This document shows positions 11,856 through 24,555 of a stretch of 64,000 nucleotides of DNA, one piece after another (position 1 is the stretch's first letter; the number at the start of each line of letters is the position of its first letter). Under the pieces are notes generated by a model. The model was not told the DNA's origin. It did not search any database and saw nothing but the letters and a program-made list of their open reading frames with translations. Source of the stretch: Adiantum capillus-veneris. Its lineage: Eukaryota; Streptophyta; Polypodiopsida; Polypodiales; Pteridaceae. The DNA lies in NCBI GenBank assembly GCA_014529385.2, contig CM043968.1, forward strand, positions 24,058,513 to 24,122,512, in the 5' to 3' direction. The position numbers and the translations under genes were made by a program.

Positions 11856-12164
11856 GGTAAATGCTGCACCTGATGTGAAAACTCCCCGAAAAGAGGAGAA
11901 ACAAAGCGAGAACAATACGTGCTATATAGCACAAACTGTAGAAGATTGTAAGCACCTGTTATGCAAAAAATAGCACCGATAGAAATTCTGCACAAAATGA
12001 CGAAATAGCCTGTGCAGTACTGCATGTAGTGGAAACGGAGGTCGAAATGAAGCTGCAATTTTTGTCGATCTACGAACGCTTGCCAAAGCTCACTAAAATT
12101 GAAGAAAGTGAGCAGGCGTGTGCTGGAGTAGCTGCTGGCGACTAAGCCTGGGAGGACGCAACCT

Positions 12165-12174
12165 GCTTTGATAC
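12165..12174 (-). other. Degenerate tRNA primer-binding site, copia element 1
   Basis: Immediately inside the 5' LTR the minus strand reads gtatcaaagc, a decayed match to tggtatcagagc, which is complementary to the 3' end of initiator methionine tRNA. Confidence 0.6.
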
Positions 12175-12398
12175 GTTGAAATTAGGGTTGCAGAGAAACG
12201 CACATAGCTTGGAGAAGACGAAGGAAGCTCAAGGCACACAACTGAGAGTGTATTACTTAATGTGCAATGGAAAGATAGATAGCTCTAGAGTGATGGGCGT
12301 TTATACAATGCATGGGGGAAAAAGCCTCCTAAAGAGGGAAAAAATGCCCCGGCGGTCCTAGTGCGTTCACACACCACTACCACATGTATATGGTAACA
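12174..12398 (-). repeat. LTR between the two copia copies
   Basis: This 225-bp sequence aligns end to end with the LTR at 13887-14110: both carry attagggttg, gtgtgcaatgg, gtgatgggc, caatgcatggggg and atgtatatggtaaca. It is the 5' LTR of element 1 and directly abuts the truncated protease of element 2, so it may serve as the 3' end of element 2 as well. Its inner terminus has mutated from TG to CG on the plus strand. Confidence 0.85.
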
Positions 12399-13524
12399 TG
12401 TGCTTTGTAGCACCACTGTCAAAATACCACACATGTGAATCTGTAGCAACTGACATACACGCATCATGGACAACAGGATTATAGGTATACTCTGCACTAA
12501 AAGCCCATTCTGCATCAACATCATCATCACAGTCTTCTTTTACAGAAGACTCAACAATAGCTGCATTTGTAGTGGAACCAGCATTTGCAGTGGAACCACC
12601 CTCTTTCTTCTTAGCCTCTTTGGCCTTCAACTTAGGACACTACTTCATCAAGTGATCATTAGCTTTACAATTATGGCAACGCATCTTCTTTTTGCCATTA
12701 TCACTAGAATTTCCAGACGAATTGTTGCCAGTAGAAACATTAGGAACATGTAATTTTCCACTCATAGAAGAACCATGAGAAGTGGCCGCATTACTGTTCT
12801 CACCTTTTCTTTGAGCAACAATAAAGGCTTGTTCAATTGCACGCTGTTTAGTCTTGTTTTTTCTGGAAAGCAACTCTTGCAACAACAATGTACATAATGC
12901 ATCAAACTTGACAACTTCAGGATTTCCTTGGGTCATAAGTCTCCAAGTATTAGCAAAAGTTTGGTAAGAATCTGGCAAGACATCAAGAACAATCTGCACG
13001 AGGGAACTATCTGAAATGACTTCTCCTGTAGAAATAAGTTGCTCATTGATATCCTTGACACCAAGAAGGAAAGTGTCCATGTCATCTTCCTCATGCATAA
13101 TCTTCGATTCCATCTCTTTATGCAGAAATGCAATTTTTGCCTCATTGCGACTTGCATAAAGACCAACCAGAATATCCCAAGCCTCTTTTGCAGATTTCAT
13201 TGAACGAATGTGAGGAGTAATAGTGCACTTCATAGACAATGCAATCAATGCATGAGCCTGCGCATCTTTTACACCCCAATGAGCTTGTTCTATCGTAGGC
13301 AAAACAACTCTAACAACATCAATCCTTGCAGCAAGACCTGCATCATCCTCAACATCCCCTGTATCCTTAGAACCAGGACGTACATCGATGCGCTGCAGAA
13401 TGTTCCAAACTCCATTTGACACAAGAACATGTTGCATCATATAAGCCCACATAGGATAATTGTCCCCATCCAATCTTTCCTCAGCAGCAAACATCTTGAA
13501 CACATTTGCATTGTTGTTAGCCAT
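12399..13524 (-). pseudogene. gag: copia gag of element 2, nearly intact, one TAG in the zinc knuckle
   Basis: It begins at an ATG at 13522-13524 (MANNNANVFKMF) and runs 294 codons without a break, with DNYPMWAYMMQHVL, MKSAKEAWDILVGLY and a CCHC knuckle (CHNCKANDHLMK). A TAG then falls exactly one codon before the last knuckle cysteine; element 1 has a glutamine codon there, so it is a CAG-to-TAG change. Beyond it the frame stays open through a Lys/Ala linker and protease start (YFDSGATKHM) to 12400. It is the best preserved gag in the window. Confidence 0.85.
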
Positions 13525-13872
13525 GGTAAATGCTGCACCTCATGTGAAAACTGCCCGAAAAGAGGAGAAGGAAAGTGGGAACAACACGTGCTATATAGCA
13601 CAAACCATAGAAGACCGTAAGGGACATGTTATGTAGAAAACTATATTGACAAAATTTTTGCACAAAATGACAAAATAGCATGTGCAGTACTGGTTGTAGT
13701 GGAAATTTTGGACGAGATGAGCTCGAATAAAACATCTGAGCAGACTTAGCTATTTGAGTTTACCCAAAAAATTTGTCGACCTATGAACGCTTGCTAAAGC
13801 TCAGAAAAATCGGAGAGAGTGAGCAGGCGTGTGCTGGAGCTGTTGGCGACTAAGCCCAGGAGGACGCAACCT

Positions 13873-13884
13873 GCCCTGAGACCA
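13873..13884 (-). other. tRNA-iMet primer-binding site, copia element 2
   Basis: Minus strand reads tggtctcaggGC-like sequence, a 10 of 12 match to tggtatcagagc, placed two bases inside the LTR. Confidence 0.7.
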
Positions 13885-13886
13885 AT

Positions 13887-14110
13887 TGTTGGAATTAGGG
13901 TTGTAAGAAAACACACACAGCTTGAAGAAGACAAAGGAAGCTCAAGGCACACACTAGAGTGTTTTACTTAGTGTGCAATGGAAATATAAGTTACCCCTAG
14001 AGTGATGGGCATATATACAATGCATGGGGGAAAAAACCTCCTAGTGAGGGAAAATGCCCGGCAGTCCTAAGTGTGTTCACACACATCGCTACCACATGTA
14101 TATGGTAACA
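13887..14110 (-). repeat. 5' LTR of copia element 2
   Basis: This 224-bp LTR is bounded by TGTTACC and CCAACA on the minus strand, with TG...CA termini. A TATA-like box (tatatat) lies at about 14011-14018 in the expected promoter position. No partner LTR with a matching target duplication was found. Confidence 0.85.
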
Positions 14111-14321
14111 CCTCTTAAATGAGCATCATTACTATTTTGAATGTGGTTGGCCGATCGTACCGCATGAGACATGAGCCTGTTTATTGCTTCCAAAATGGTC
14201 GTCCTTGTGACAACAACCCACGTAACTTTTTTGAGTTACGTTTGGTGTCAAAAACTGATCATTGTTGTAGTCGCCATCTCCATCTCCAGGCAAAATAGAT
14301 CACCCTTTCCTTTGCCTTTTC

Positions 14322-14530
14322 TGCGATCTTGCATTGAGGGACCTCCAAAGCCTTGAGTTTGTTACTGCAGCACCGCCATCGCCCTTGTCTTTGACTTTTT
14401 GTGATCTTGCTCTCGATGACCTCCCTAGCTTTGAGGCTTTCTGCATCACCATCCACCTCCCGAGATCTTGCTCTCGACAACCTGCAAAGCTTTGAGGCTA
14501 TTACCTTCCACATCACCATCCACCTCGGTG
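14322..14530. repeat. Minisatellite of about 65-75 bp, three copies
   Basis: Three imperfect units share gatcttgctctcga, gacctcc or caacctgc, agctttgaggct and catcaccatccacctc. Copies two (about 14400-14460) and three (14461-14526) are most alike; the first (14322-14399) is more diverged. Confidence 0.75.
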
Positions 14531-14543
14531 CATTGGATATATT

Positions 14544-14548
<5 letters not shown>

Positions 14549-14624
<76 letters not shown>
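14549..14624. repeat. Compound (CT)n(GT)n microsatellite
   Basis: About 20 CT units are followed directly by about 17 GT units. Open reading frames through it are artefacts of the repeat. Confidence 0.95.
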
Positions 14625-14626
<2 letters not shown>

Positions 14627-15027
14627 CACCGAAGCCACTGCGTCACCTCCTTTGCCTGTGTGTTTCACCTCTGTGTGCACTAAAGCCACTACGTCACGGG
14701 TTAGGGCACAAGGGGAACAACACTTCAAGGGTCGAGAGGTGTCGTTAGGGTTAAATTAGAAGGCTCACAACACCGAAATTGGCATAGTTACAAATCTTAC
14801 GAATTAGTTGAGATTCTCCATGCAAAGTTGTGAGGTTCAAGGCATAGTTGGAATAATAACTCCTAGTGTGACCATGCAAGGCTATGGTCGTTCATTGAAT
14901 GCTATATTTGGGCATAGTGAGTGAGCGGGCCTACATATCTATTGCTAATAACATTTAATGCTATGTTCTGGACCATTTGTGTCGAATGGACATGGGTACA
15001 GCGTGAGTTCTACTGACGTTATCACTT
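14625..15027. other. Unassigned spacer
   Basis: No coding signal was seen. The fragment gccactgcgtcac recurs as gccactacgtcac within 60 bases of itself. Confidence 0.3.
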
Positions 15028-15431
15028 GGGTCAAAACCAAGCAAGTAGGGGCGTTGGGGGATCCCTCAGACCCTTATTTGCCTGGTTCTAACTCTCATAA
15101 CATGACGTGTGTCAAAAGAACATAGATAGAGCGTGAATTTTATTGACATAATCACATGGGTCAGAAGCAAGTGAGTAGGGACCATGGGGGATTCTTCAAG
15201 CCCCTATTCGCCTAGTTCTGACTCTCATCACGTTACCTGTTATGACCTTAACACACAGGCCCTTAGTAGCTTGGTTATGACCCGTGTGATTATGTCGGCC
15301 CCATTCATGTTGTATCCATGTCCTTTCAACACACATCAACGTGAATTGTACTGACAAAATCACATGGGTCAGAAGCTAGCGATTAGGGGCCATTGGGGAT
15401 TCTCCATGCTCACTATTGGCTTGGTTTTGAC
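15028..15431. repeat. Array of imperfect hairpins, copy 2
   Basis: Hairpins occur at 15028-15092, 15158-15222 and 15366-15431 with arms like gggtcagaagcaagtgag and ctattcgcctagttctgac. A related copy in opposite orientation lies at about 15241-15335. The units are embedded in a longer repeat of about 130 bp that also includes gcgtgaattttattgacata. The arms match those at 6296-6613. Confidence 0.85.
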
Positions 15432-15479
15432 AACAAATACCATTTAATATAATATAGTAGTTTTGGCTTGCTTTTTCTT

Positions 15480-17225
15480 TCATCATGGGAAACATAGTCC
15501 TAGCGACAGATGATGTAGGGGAGGATACATGTGAAGAAAAACTGTTCACGTTCTTATACAGCGCGCGTGCTCATCATTGTGCATCAGAGCTATCTTCTAT
15601 GTTTAATGTAGAGTTTTGAATCCAACGGATCATTGATTGCTCAATTGAGTACCTACAAACGTATTTGCAATAGTATGAAGCAGTCATTTGTGACAATTCC
15701 TTGATAATTGATGGCATGAGATATGTGCACCCAACCGATCTTGACCCTGAGAAGTGTGCGACAAGGAGACTGAATTGCTGTCTAGAAATGTGTCCCTCGG
15801 ATGCACTGCTTGTCCAAGACAAATATCTAAGGCACTCTAAAAAGTGCCGCTTGGTTACTTGTGCTTGTTGATGGATGGTGAGTCAAATCCTTCCTAGTCG
15901 TCAAAGTTTGGTAGTTTCCCATTGGCACCGGAGGAAGAGTTAGAGGATGTGGAGGTACAATTTGACCCAGAAGAAAAGCAGGTAGAGGTATTCAAGGAAA
16001 CATTTGATGTAGGCTTAACTCTTGCTTCTCTTACGAATGCATCATTAGGAAGTAAGCAAGAAAGCCCAAATGAGGAAGGGTCTTTGCCTCTGAACTGTGA
16101 TCCCAGCTTTGTTATGGTCGGCAACATTCAATACATTCTGCTCACGGATATCATGCATGAGCTGATTATACGGGAGGACTATTGCCTAGCTGCAATTGTA
16201 AATTTTTGCAAGGAAAAGATGGGACTTGTGGATGATGATGGAGTGGACCAACATCTCCTTGCTAGCACAACCATGACACACAATTCACTTAAGGGGGGCA
16301 ATTGATCATAGATACATTCAACGAAGCAAAGTTCGGAGAAGCTGTATTGCCAACAGATGAGCAGTTCCAATCAACCACAAGACAACTTGGCTTGGAAAAC
16401 ATAGGTATCCATGTGGCACCTAGATCCCAGGTAGCAAATAGTCAGTCTATTCATTTGTGGGGAAGGTCCATGCTAGAAATGGACAAGAATCAAATGGTAA
16501 TTTTTTGAAGGCATTCGGATGGTTTTGGAGATGGCCCAATGATGCAATGTTGAGATCAGTCTGCTTGTTGCGAGGTGCTTGTGTATGATGATATTTTTCT
16601 TAAAAGAGTAGGAGGCTCACGACAAGGGCTTGTCAATAGAGTACAAGGCAAGGAGGCAATGTTGTCTCACTACATCGGGCGTTTCAACCACAAAAAGGTT
16701 TCTAGAAACAATTCAAGTACTTGACTCGATTGTACGCATCTCACTTATGACCTAAGAATGTTTTAATATTGTTTTTTAGATCATAATATACCACAAGGAA
16801 TAATCTGAGAACAATGCAAAGTTCCCATTGTTTGCAATGAAAGTTATTACAGGATTGTGTGGTGGGTATCCACTGCCACTGAATGCAAAAATGCTAATTC
16901 TGATAGAGAAAATGTTTGCTCTACGCGTCTTTGGCATTGGGTATGGGTGCCAAGCACCCAGAGCCCCCTATTTCATGTCCTACACAGCTCAGGCTCTGGC
17001 GGCAAGACTTGAGGATCTGGAGAGCTTAGATACATACAAAAAACGACTATTTTTTAAAGAAAGAAGACGTTTGATGCCCGTGGAGATGCTGCCATCAACA
17101 GAGGAAAGAGTTCTTCTACCGGGCTTGCACATCAAAGAGGTACACAGTGAGGAAGAAGGAGGTGCAGTGAAGAGGATAAAAACGACGGGCTCAGGCCCAT
17201 CTTCTCCCGCTCCAGACTCGTGATT
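15480..17225 (+). pseudogene. Broken gene of unknown function
   Basis: Successive plus-strand open segments with coding character are split by stops and frameshifts: about 15483-15870 (GNIVLATDDVGEDTCEE, HPTDLDPEKCATRRLN and a Cys-rich end), 15922-16305 (acidic start, then SFVMVGNIQYILLTDIMHEL), 16302-16508 and 16828-17223. The last segment ends with an acidic/basic tail (EVHSEEEGGAVKRIK) and a Ser/Pro tail before a stop, like a nuclear protein C-terminus. No known domain was recognised. It could be an unfamiliar transposon ORF or a dead host gene; some gaps could be introns. Confidence 0.4.
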
Positions 17226-18599
17226 GTTGCCACCTTGCATGGCGCTCTCTCGCATTTGAGTTTTCCCAAGCCATTGTCTTGATTATTGTAAATTATGATT
17301 ACCTAGGATTGTTTAATTAAAAAATATCCAACATAGTTAAATTGGCTTAGAATTTCCTAAAGAGGCTGGATGGACTTCCAATCAACCATGTTACACATGG
17401 CTACGGGTGGCAACATGTGAAAAAGAGTTTTAACATCCCTTTCCTTCTCTTGAATTTCATGAGAACTTTCATTATGAAGTTTGAAGGCAATATTATCTAC
17501 TCAAGAACAATACATACACTTTCACTAGAATATTCAAGTTATGCAAAGATAACCTTATGTGGCTTGAATATGATAATTCTCTCATTCAACAACACCCACT
17601 TGCATTCTTCAATCTGATGTTCACCACAAATGTATGGCATTTTTTTCAAATATAAAAGAGGTAGATAGTTCCAAGAAAAGAGTGAATAGAGTGAAAACAA
17701 GGAGACTTGAATCTTTCGTAGAGGTTTATAGGTTAAAATTTATTTGGAAACTCAAATGATCAATTTGTAAGAAGTTTTCAATTTGTGCTCATGAGGAAAG
17801 TATTCTCCACATCAATGCATGTTTTCAATATTTAAATTGAAAAAAAAAGAATTGATTCTCTTTTTGCATCCTACTAAAGAAAATGTATTTTTGATGCATC
17901 GAAGACCATTGCTTAGCATGGTTGGAAACCTTTTTTTATCTCATGTTTGTGTTTTTGGCTTGTCAATTCAAAAAATAACTTGTCTCCAAAGCACTATATG
18001 TATGCTCATGAGACTTGAATGATGTTTTTTATTCATCTAAAAAGATGGTGTAGTCTTTTCTTTCATGTATCAAAGCACTATATGTATGCTCATGGGACTT
18101 GAATGATGCTTTTTTTGCATATAATTAATGGACATGTACCCACCAATGAGAACCTAAGAGGCTATGCAAACATTACATGATATTCAATTGGATGCAACTT
18201 TGCATCATTGCCCTTGCTACGGTTGTTAATAAGCACCATATTCAATAGATTGCCATGCATTTTCTTTCTCTACTAGATGTGGTAGGGAAAATCCTATTTG
18301 CTTCTCATCACCCTAGATGCAAAGAGAAAGGAATTGAGGAGTCTATGCCAACACCTAAATGGTTAGTGAAGACTTCTGCATGACATTATTTTTTTTGAGC
18401 CTTTTCTTGATCATACTCATTATGGTTAGAACATGCATCACATTGTTATGTTTTTTTTTTGGTCTCGACTACATATGATGACAAAGAGCCTATTTCTTTT
18501 GCAATAATGTAAGGTTAAAGAAATATGTTTTTCATACAAATTAAACATGCTTTTGTTCTCAATTGTGGCAATAGTTTTTCAGCCATTTTCTTGATAGAG
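17226..18599. other. AT-rich region, nothing assigned
   Basis: No gene was recognised. A direct repeat of about 38 bp (aaagcactatatgtatgctc and onward) occurs near 17987-18024 and again near 18070-18107. Confidence 0.35.
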
Positions 18600-19300
18600 T
18601 CAATTTATACCTCAATGAATCCAATGTAAGCTTTTTGGTGATTGCTATAAGGCTAGGCTTGTGAAAAAGGTTAGGTTTTGAAAAAGAAAGTTGACTTTTC
18701 CTACATATAATTATAAGAAAATCATTCAAAGGATTTTTGCAATTGCTTATAGGTGAAGGCTAGAGTGTACCTTACTTAGACATTTTGAATTGTGTTTGAC
18801 TAGGAATTCACCATGAATTTTTTTTAATGATGCAGACCAATGATTTTGTTCATAAATGATGGGGGGAAAAAATGGGTGACTCCAAGAAAGCATTGTAAGA
18901 TTTGAAACAAGTGGCCCTTCCTTGGGTCAAGATGATACTTGCATACTTAACTATGCAAGATTTTTTAAATAGTCAAGACTATAAGAAACTCGTATGTTAG
19001 ATATACGGGTTATGTAATTTTGATGATTGTTTTATACGTGGATGACATAATACTCACCTTTCCAAATGTCGCTCATATATTGTCGGCCCTCTTGCATCCT
19101 AATATGGGCATTCAAATTAAGCAATGATATAAAGATCTCCATCCAATGATAGATTCTTGAAACATTGTTTCATACATTAGGCTTGAGGATTGCAAGCTTA
19201 TTACTCTTTCTATGGAAGTAGTTTGAGGCTTAGTATTTCAAATTATAAGTCCACACTCTCTCTTTAATAAGGTGCAATTAATGTTTTTGGATAATGGCAT
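18600..19300 (+). pseudogene. pol: copia reverse transcriptase relic
   Basis: Plus-strand translation in changing frames gives CYKARLVKK near 18641, DLKQVALPWVKMILAYL near 18890, the RT catalytic box VLYVDDIILT near 19030, and IRLEDCKLITLSME near 19185. These are the conserved copia RT blocks in the correct order and spacing. No gag, integrase or LTR was recognised around it. Confidence 0.75.
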
Positions 19301-19477
19301 GATTGAGTCATGGTGAACAAGACTTTGATTGTATAGCATGACATTGGCCATGTTTTTTTGAAAGCAACATAGCTACCTACTTGGTTGCTATAAGCTGTTT
19401 GAAAAGTCTAAAGAAAAAATTAATGTATTAGCCATTGCATGCCTCTTACTTGCAAGGCAAATGTCCTCAAGTCACTT

Positions 19478-19517
19478 TCTCTCTCTCTCTCTATCTCTCT
19501 CTCTCTCTCTCTCTCTC

Positions 19518-19550
<33 letters not shown>
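19478..19550. repeat. Compound (CT)n(AC)n microsatellite
   Basis: About 40 bases of CT with one interruption are followed by about 15 AC units. Confidence 0.95.
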
Positions 19551-19553
<3 letters not shown>

Positions 19554-20615
19554 TATGAACCTAGAATAAGCCTAGACACACCTATTAAAGGAACTGCAAG
19601 GTTTGTGGTAATCATCCACATGATTGTATAATCACCATCTCCAATAGCAGTTAGTATTGACTAAATACTACAATATTCTCACTAATGTCATCACTACAAT
19701 GATCATGTGCTACAATTAGGCAAGAGGAGATAAAATTTGATGTCTATAGCACCTCACAATATTTACCTACAAAAGATACCATGATGTTCCCTTAGCCTAC
19801 GGAGTTATTCCCATATAGAGACGCTCATACAAGGAGGTTTTGAGCACAACAATTGAGTGACATTGGCTAGATGACACATTGGCACTCTTGTGCTTGGTTT
19901 TGTGGATACATGCACTAAAACTACCTTTCTATGCACCTATATGGAGATGCTTATGTGACTATAATTGTCTAGCATTGGTTAGGTCACACTCCTATGCATT
20001 GTAATATGAGACCTTATTAAGATCCTTAGCCTTAGCCTTGTTTCCAATATATGTCCACATAGTAAGAAGCACTAATGTAGATGGGTCTGAAGTATCCATA
20101 TCACAATCAGAAATTAGTTTTGAAGTGAATAAAGATCTCCAATGTTTTTCCATCTTGTATTCAATGTTGCTATCACATTCCTACTCCCTTCCCTCGCAAA
20201 GCTTAATTATTCTATTGATCACTCAACAAGGATAAATTATTCTCCAATTTATCCTCCTCAATCAATGAGAATGGCAAATGGAGAAGATGTAAAAAAACAT
20301 CAAACAGATGTGTATAGCTAAAAAATTTACCAAGATAATCTTGCTCTTCTCATGATCTGTTGGAGACCTATGGATTTTTTTTGTAAAGCATGTGGGGCAC
20401 ACCTTATTTAGCAAGGGATTATGCCTTTTCCTGTAGGTGGGGGCCATTAGTTTAGAATTAACAATTTTTTCAAAAATCCACCTTCAATAATTCACATACA
20501 ACACCTTTCCCCTTCCTTATTAATGTGCAAAATTATCTGAAGCACTCCAGACCCGGATTGGCTCTCGTCTGAAGGTATTAAAGAATAAAATCGATAATAA
20601 ATTCGCCTCTATTGC
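19551..20615. other. Unassigned region with a weak tandem repeat
   Basis: Imperfect copies spaced about 130 bp apart occur at about 19810-19893 and 19939-20000, sharing catatagagacgct or tatatggagatgct and gacattggctaga-like sequence. No gene was recognised. Confidence 0.35.
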
Positions 20616-22270
<1,655 letters not shown>

Positions 22271-22456
22271 ATGGCCAGTGTGAAACGGCTGCGGCCAAAT
22301 GGGTTTCTCACATCGGGAATTAGGTCCGTCAGTCAAGAACTGGTTGGGCAGTTAGCAATGAATTCTGATGAGTATGGAAGATTCTGTGCGCCGAAATGGA
22401 ATTTGGGCCACTCGACAAGTCACAACTTTATAAGTTGGTGGGTACTAGGAAATTAA
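22271..22456 (+). CDS. Possible first exon of an organelle-targeted protein
   Basis: The frame begins MASVKRLRPNGFLTSGIRS, with four basic and no acidic residues in the first 20, typical of a mitochondrial presequence, then continues for about 40 residues. No conserved domain was seen, and the following sequence offers a possible donor (ggtact). It could also be a chance frame. Confidence 0.25.
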   Translation: MASVKRLRPNGFLTSGIRSVSQELVGQLAMNSDEYGRFCAPKWNLGHSTSHNFISWWVLGN

Positions 22457-22506
22457 ACCAAAGGGGCAAACTCGACACATGGTGGTAGGAGAGCAACCTG
22501 CAAGCC

Positions 22507-22508
<2 letters not shown>

Positions 22509-22560
<52 letters not shown>
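22509..22560. repeat. (AC)n microsatellite
   Basis: About 25 uninterrupted AC units. Confidence 0.97.
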
Positions 22561-22561
<1 letters not shown>

Positions 22562-22999
22562 CAAAAGCTCTTCCCAAGAGGGGGAGCCCAAAATTGAGAG
22601 TGGAGGCTGATTTTACTCGTTGTGAACAACAGTGTGTGAGAGAGTAGTGGGTGCAGGTGATCATAGCTTTAATGGAAAGCTTGTCTTCTCCCTTGTCTCA
22701 TGTGGCGCGACGATTTGCTCTCACGCATCTCTCTCTCCTCTTTGCACATATGGTAATGCCCCAATAGTTGGGCTTCTAAGTTGACCATGTATAGTTCTAG
22801 GGGTTTTATGCGCGTTTGCCAAGGCAAAAGCCTTCAGAACAAGTACCAGATTAGTACGTACAGTTCCATCGCAAAAGATTGCGAATTTGAAAAGTTTACT
22901 CGTGTGAAAACTCGTCCAAATCACAGGGGGACTGTCCCATTGCATGCAGGAGCTCCTGGGACATGCATAGATGTGTTCGCTCCGCTAAAACGATCTAAA
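22561..22999. other. Unassigned region upstream of an LTR fragment
   Basis: No recognised gene. It may include the 5' part of the gypsy LTR whose U5 module lies at 23345-23386, but no TGTCAC start could be fixed. Confidence 0.3.
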
Positions 23000-23391
23000 C
23001 AGAGAATTTCAGCCTAATGTGTTTTCTGCACGTTTAGGGTTTCGCACCTAGACTGGAAGAAATCACCACGAGAGCCTCGGGAAGGCCTTGGGATGCTTAT
23101 ACAGGGCTTTGAACACCTGGAAGTGACAAAACAGGGAATCACAGCACACCAAAATTCTGTTACAGCTCACTGGAAAGCTTCTAAAATGCAAGGGAATATG
23201 TCCTAGAGGTGTACTTTTGACCTACAGAGGTTTTGGTGCCGTTATGCTACCGAAATCAGGTCGGAAACCTGCGATTTCAGCCATTGACAGGTTTGGACAG
23301 CTTGGTGAGAGTTTGATCGAAGTGTTCGGATCATCTATTTTCAATTGAATAAAGAAATACCAAAAGGGGCGCCAATCTTTGGGGCCTATAG
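23000..23391 (+). repeat. gypsy LTR fragment with conserved U5 module
   Basis: The last 45 bases carry aataaagaaatacc, aaaaggggcgcc and ctttggggcc, the module found near the 3' end of the gypsy LTRs at 27.5, 31.0, 43.2, 48.0 and 50.7 kb. The upstream 350 bases resemble the LTR at 42972-43340 in phrases such as atcaggtcggaaac versus atcaggccagaaca. It is interrupted right after ggggcc by the solo LTR starting at 23392. Confidence 0.65.
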
Positions 23392-24339
23392 TGTCACGTG
23401 CACATCTAACCTATGTGTACGTGGACAAGCTATTCCAGGTCTAGGGTTCAGGGTAGCCTAGGAAGTGTTCTGGCACCCTTGTGAGCCTGTGCGCAGGCCG
23501 TGCATGTCCACGCACTTAGAATAGTTGCATACCCTCTGATTGCGCACAGCAGGATCATTAGCATGACATTTAGTACCCATCATGAGCATTATCCAGAGCA
23601 TAGAACCCTTTTTGCCAAAGTACACATTTTTCACTTATTTATTAATAAATGACTTTTGTTGGAAAAGTAGGTAGGGCAATTTGCTAAGGAATTATAAAAG
23701 AAACATAGTGGGCACCCAATAGAAGCAGAAAACAGAAGACAAGCTCAGTGCACAAGTGCAGAGCGCAACCAGACAGCTTGCCCAAAGTTTCTCAGCAAAT
23801 CAGCCTAGCGTTTGCAGATTCAACCAGTTCTGCCAGCATTTTCAGTTTTCAGCCCTTGGCCTCGCGTGAACCTGCTCCCACCCGGTTGTAGATCCTCGCT
23901 AGATTCCCCATCTAGTCCCAGATCAGTCTAGCGTTTTCAGAATTCACCAGATCAGCCTAGCGTTTTCAGATTTCAGCCTGATCAGCCGACGTCTTTGCAT
24001 TTCAACCCCAACGAAGCAGTTGCAGATTCAAGCCGCAGTACCTCCACAGCAGCAGATCCCTTGACGCCATCGTCGTCGACACCATCATCGTCGTCGACAT
24101 CGTCATCGCAGTCCCTATCTTGACGACCACACCTTCGTCGTCGTCGTCGCATATCCCGGACTTGACGATGACACCATAATCGTCATCGTCATAGACTTCA
24201 TCGTCGTCATCGACATTGTCATCATCAAATCAATAGCATCTAGACCATTGTACCAGATTTGTGCAATCTATAGCGTAGACCTCTCTCGCCATAGAGAGGG
24301 GGCCCTTTAGGGGGTTTTGAGAACCGTCTGGTGTCGTAT

Positions 24340-24391
<52 letters not shown>

Positions 24392-24555
24392 ACTTTCATT
24401 CACAGTAGCATTCACTTTGTTTGTGATCATTGCACTTGCACTCTCTCTAAGAAGAACAGAAGGCTCTCCCTTCCGTAAGTAAAAGGAACCCTTAAAGCAC
24501 AGTTCGGAGCACTCATCCTGAGCACTATCAACATTCACTTCTGCTGCACCTTACA
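23392..24555 (+). repeat. Solo LTR of the non-autonomous 43.7-kb-type family
   Basis: It begins TGTCACGTGCAC and ends CACCTTACA, matching in reverse the LTR termini of the element at 43717-47575. It is flanked by tatag (23387-23391) and tacag (24556-24560), a 4 of 5 target duplication, with no internal region, so it is a solo LTR left by recombination. It contains several gatcagcctagcgttttcag-like repeats, a TCG/ATC-rich triplet tract (about 24068-24232) and (CT)n at 24343-24387. At 1,164 bp it is longer than its relatives because of these tracts. Confidence 0.85.
24343..24387. repeat. (CT)n microsatellite inside the solo LTR
   Basis: About 22 CT units occupy the place where related LTRs (43887 and 46762 regions, opposite strand) have only a short interrupted GA tract. 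Confidence 0.95.

Larger units (their letters stand above)
7595..12398 (-). mobile_element. Ty1/copia element 1, 5' LTR to RNase H, no 3' LTR
   Basis: On the minus strand: LTR 12174-12398, degenerate primer site 12165-12174, leader, gag from 11855, CCHC knuckle, protease, integrase, RT and RNase H to about 7850. The order PR-IN-RT-RH defines Ty1/copia. Several frameshifts and stops break the polyprotein. In place of the second half of RNase H and a 3' LTR there is a second copy of an RT segment (7595-7826). It belongs to the same family as element 2 immediately upstream. Confidence 0.9.
12399..14110 (-). mobile_element. Ty1/copia element 2, truncated after gag
   Basis: Minus-strand order: LTR 13887-14110, primer site, leader, gag 13524-12640, knuckle, first protease residues, then an abrupt junction to the LTR at 12398. 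Pol is absent from RNase-site protease onward. The junction falls at a ggtaa shared by the LTR end and the protease coding sequence, suggesting microhomology-mediated template switching. Elements 1 and 2 together form LTR-gag-LTR-gag-pol. Confidence 0.85.
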
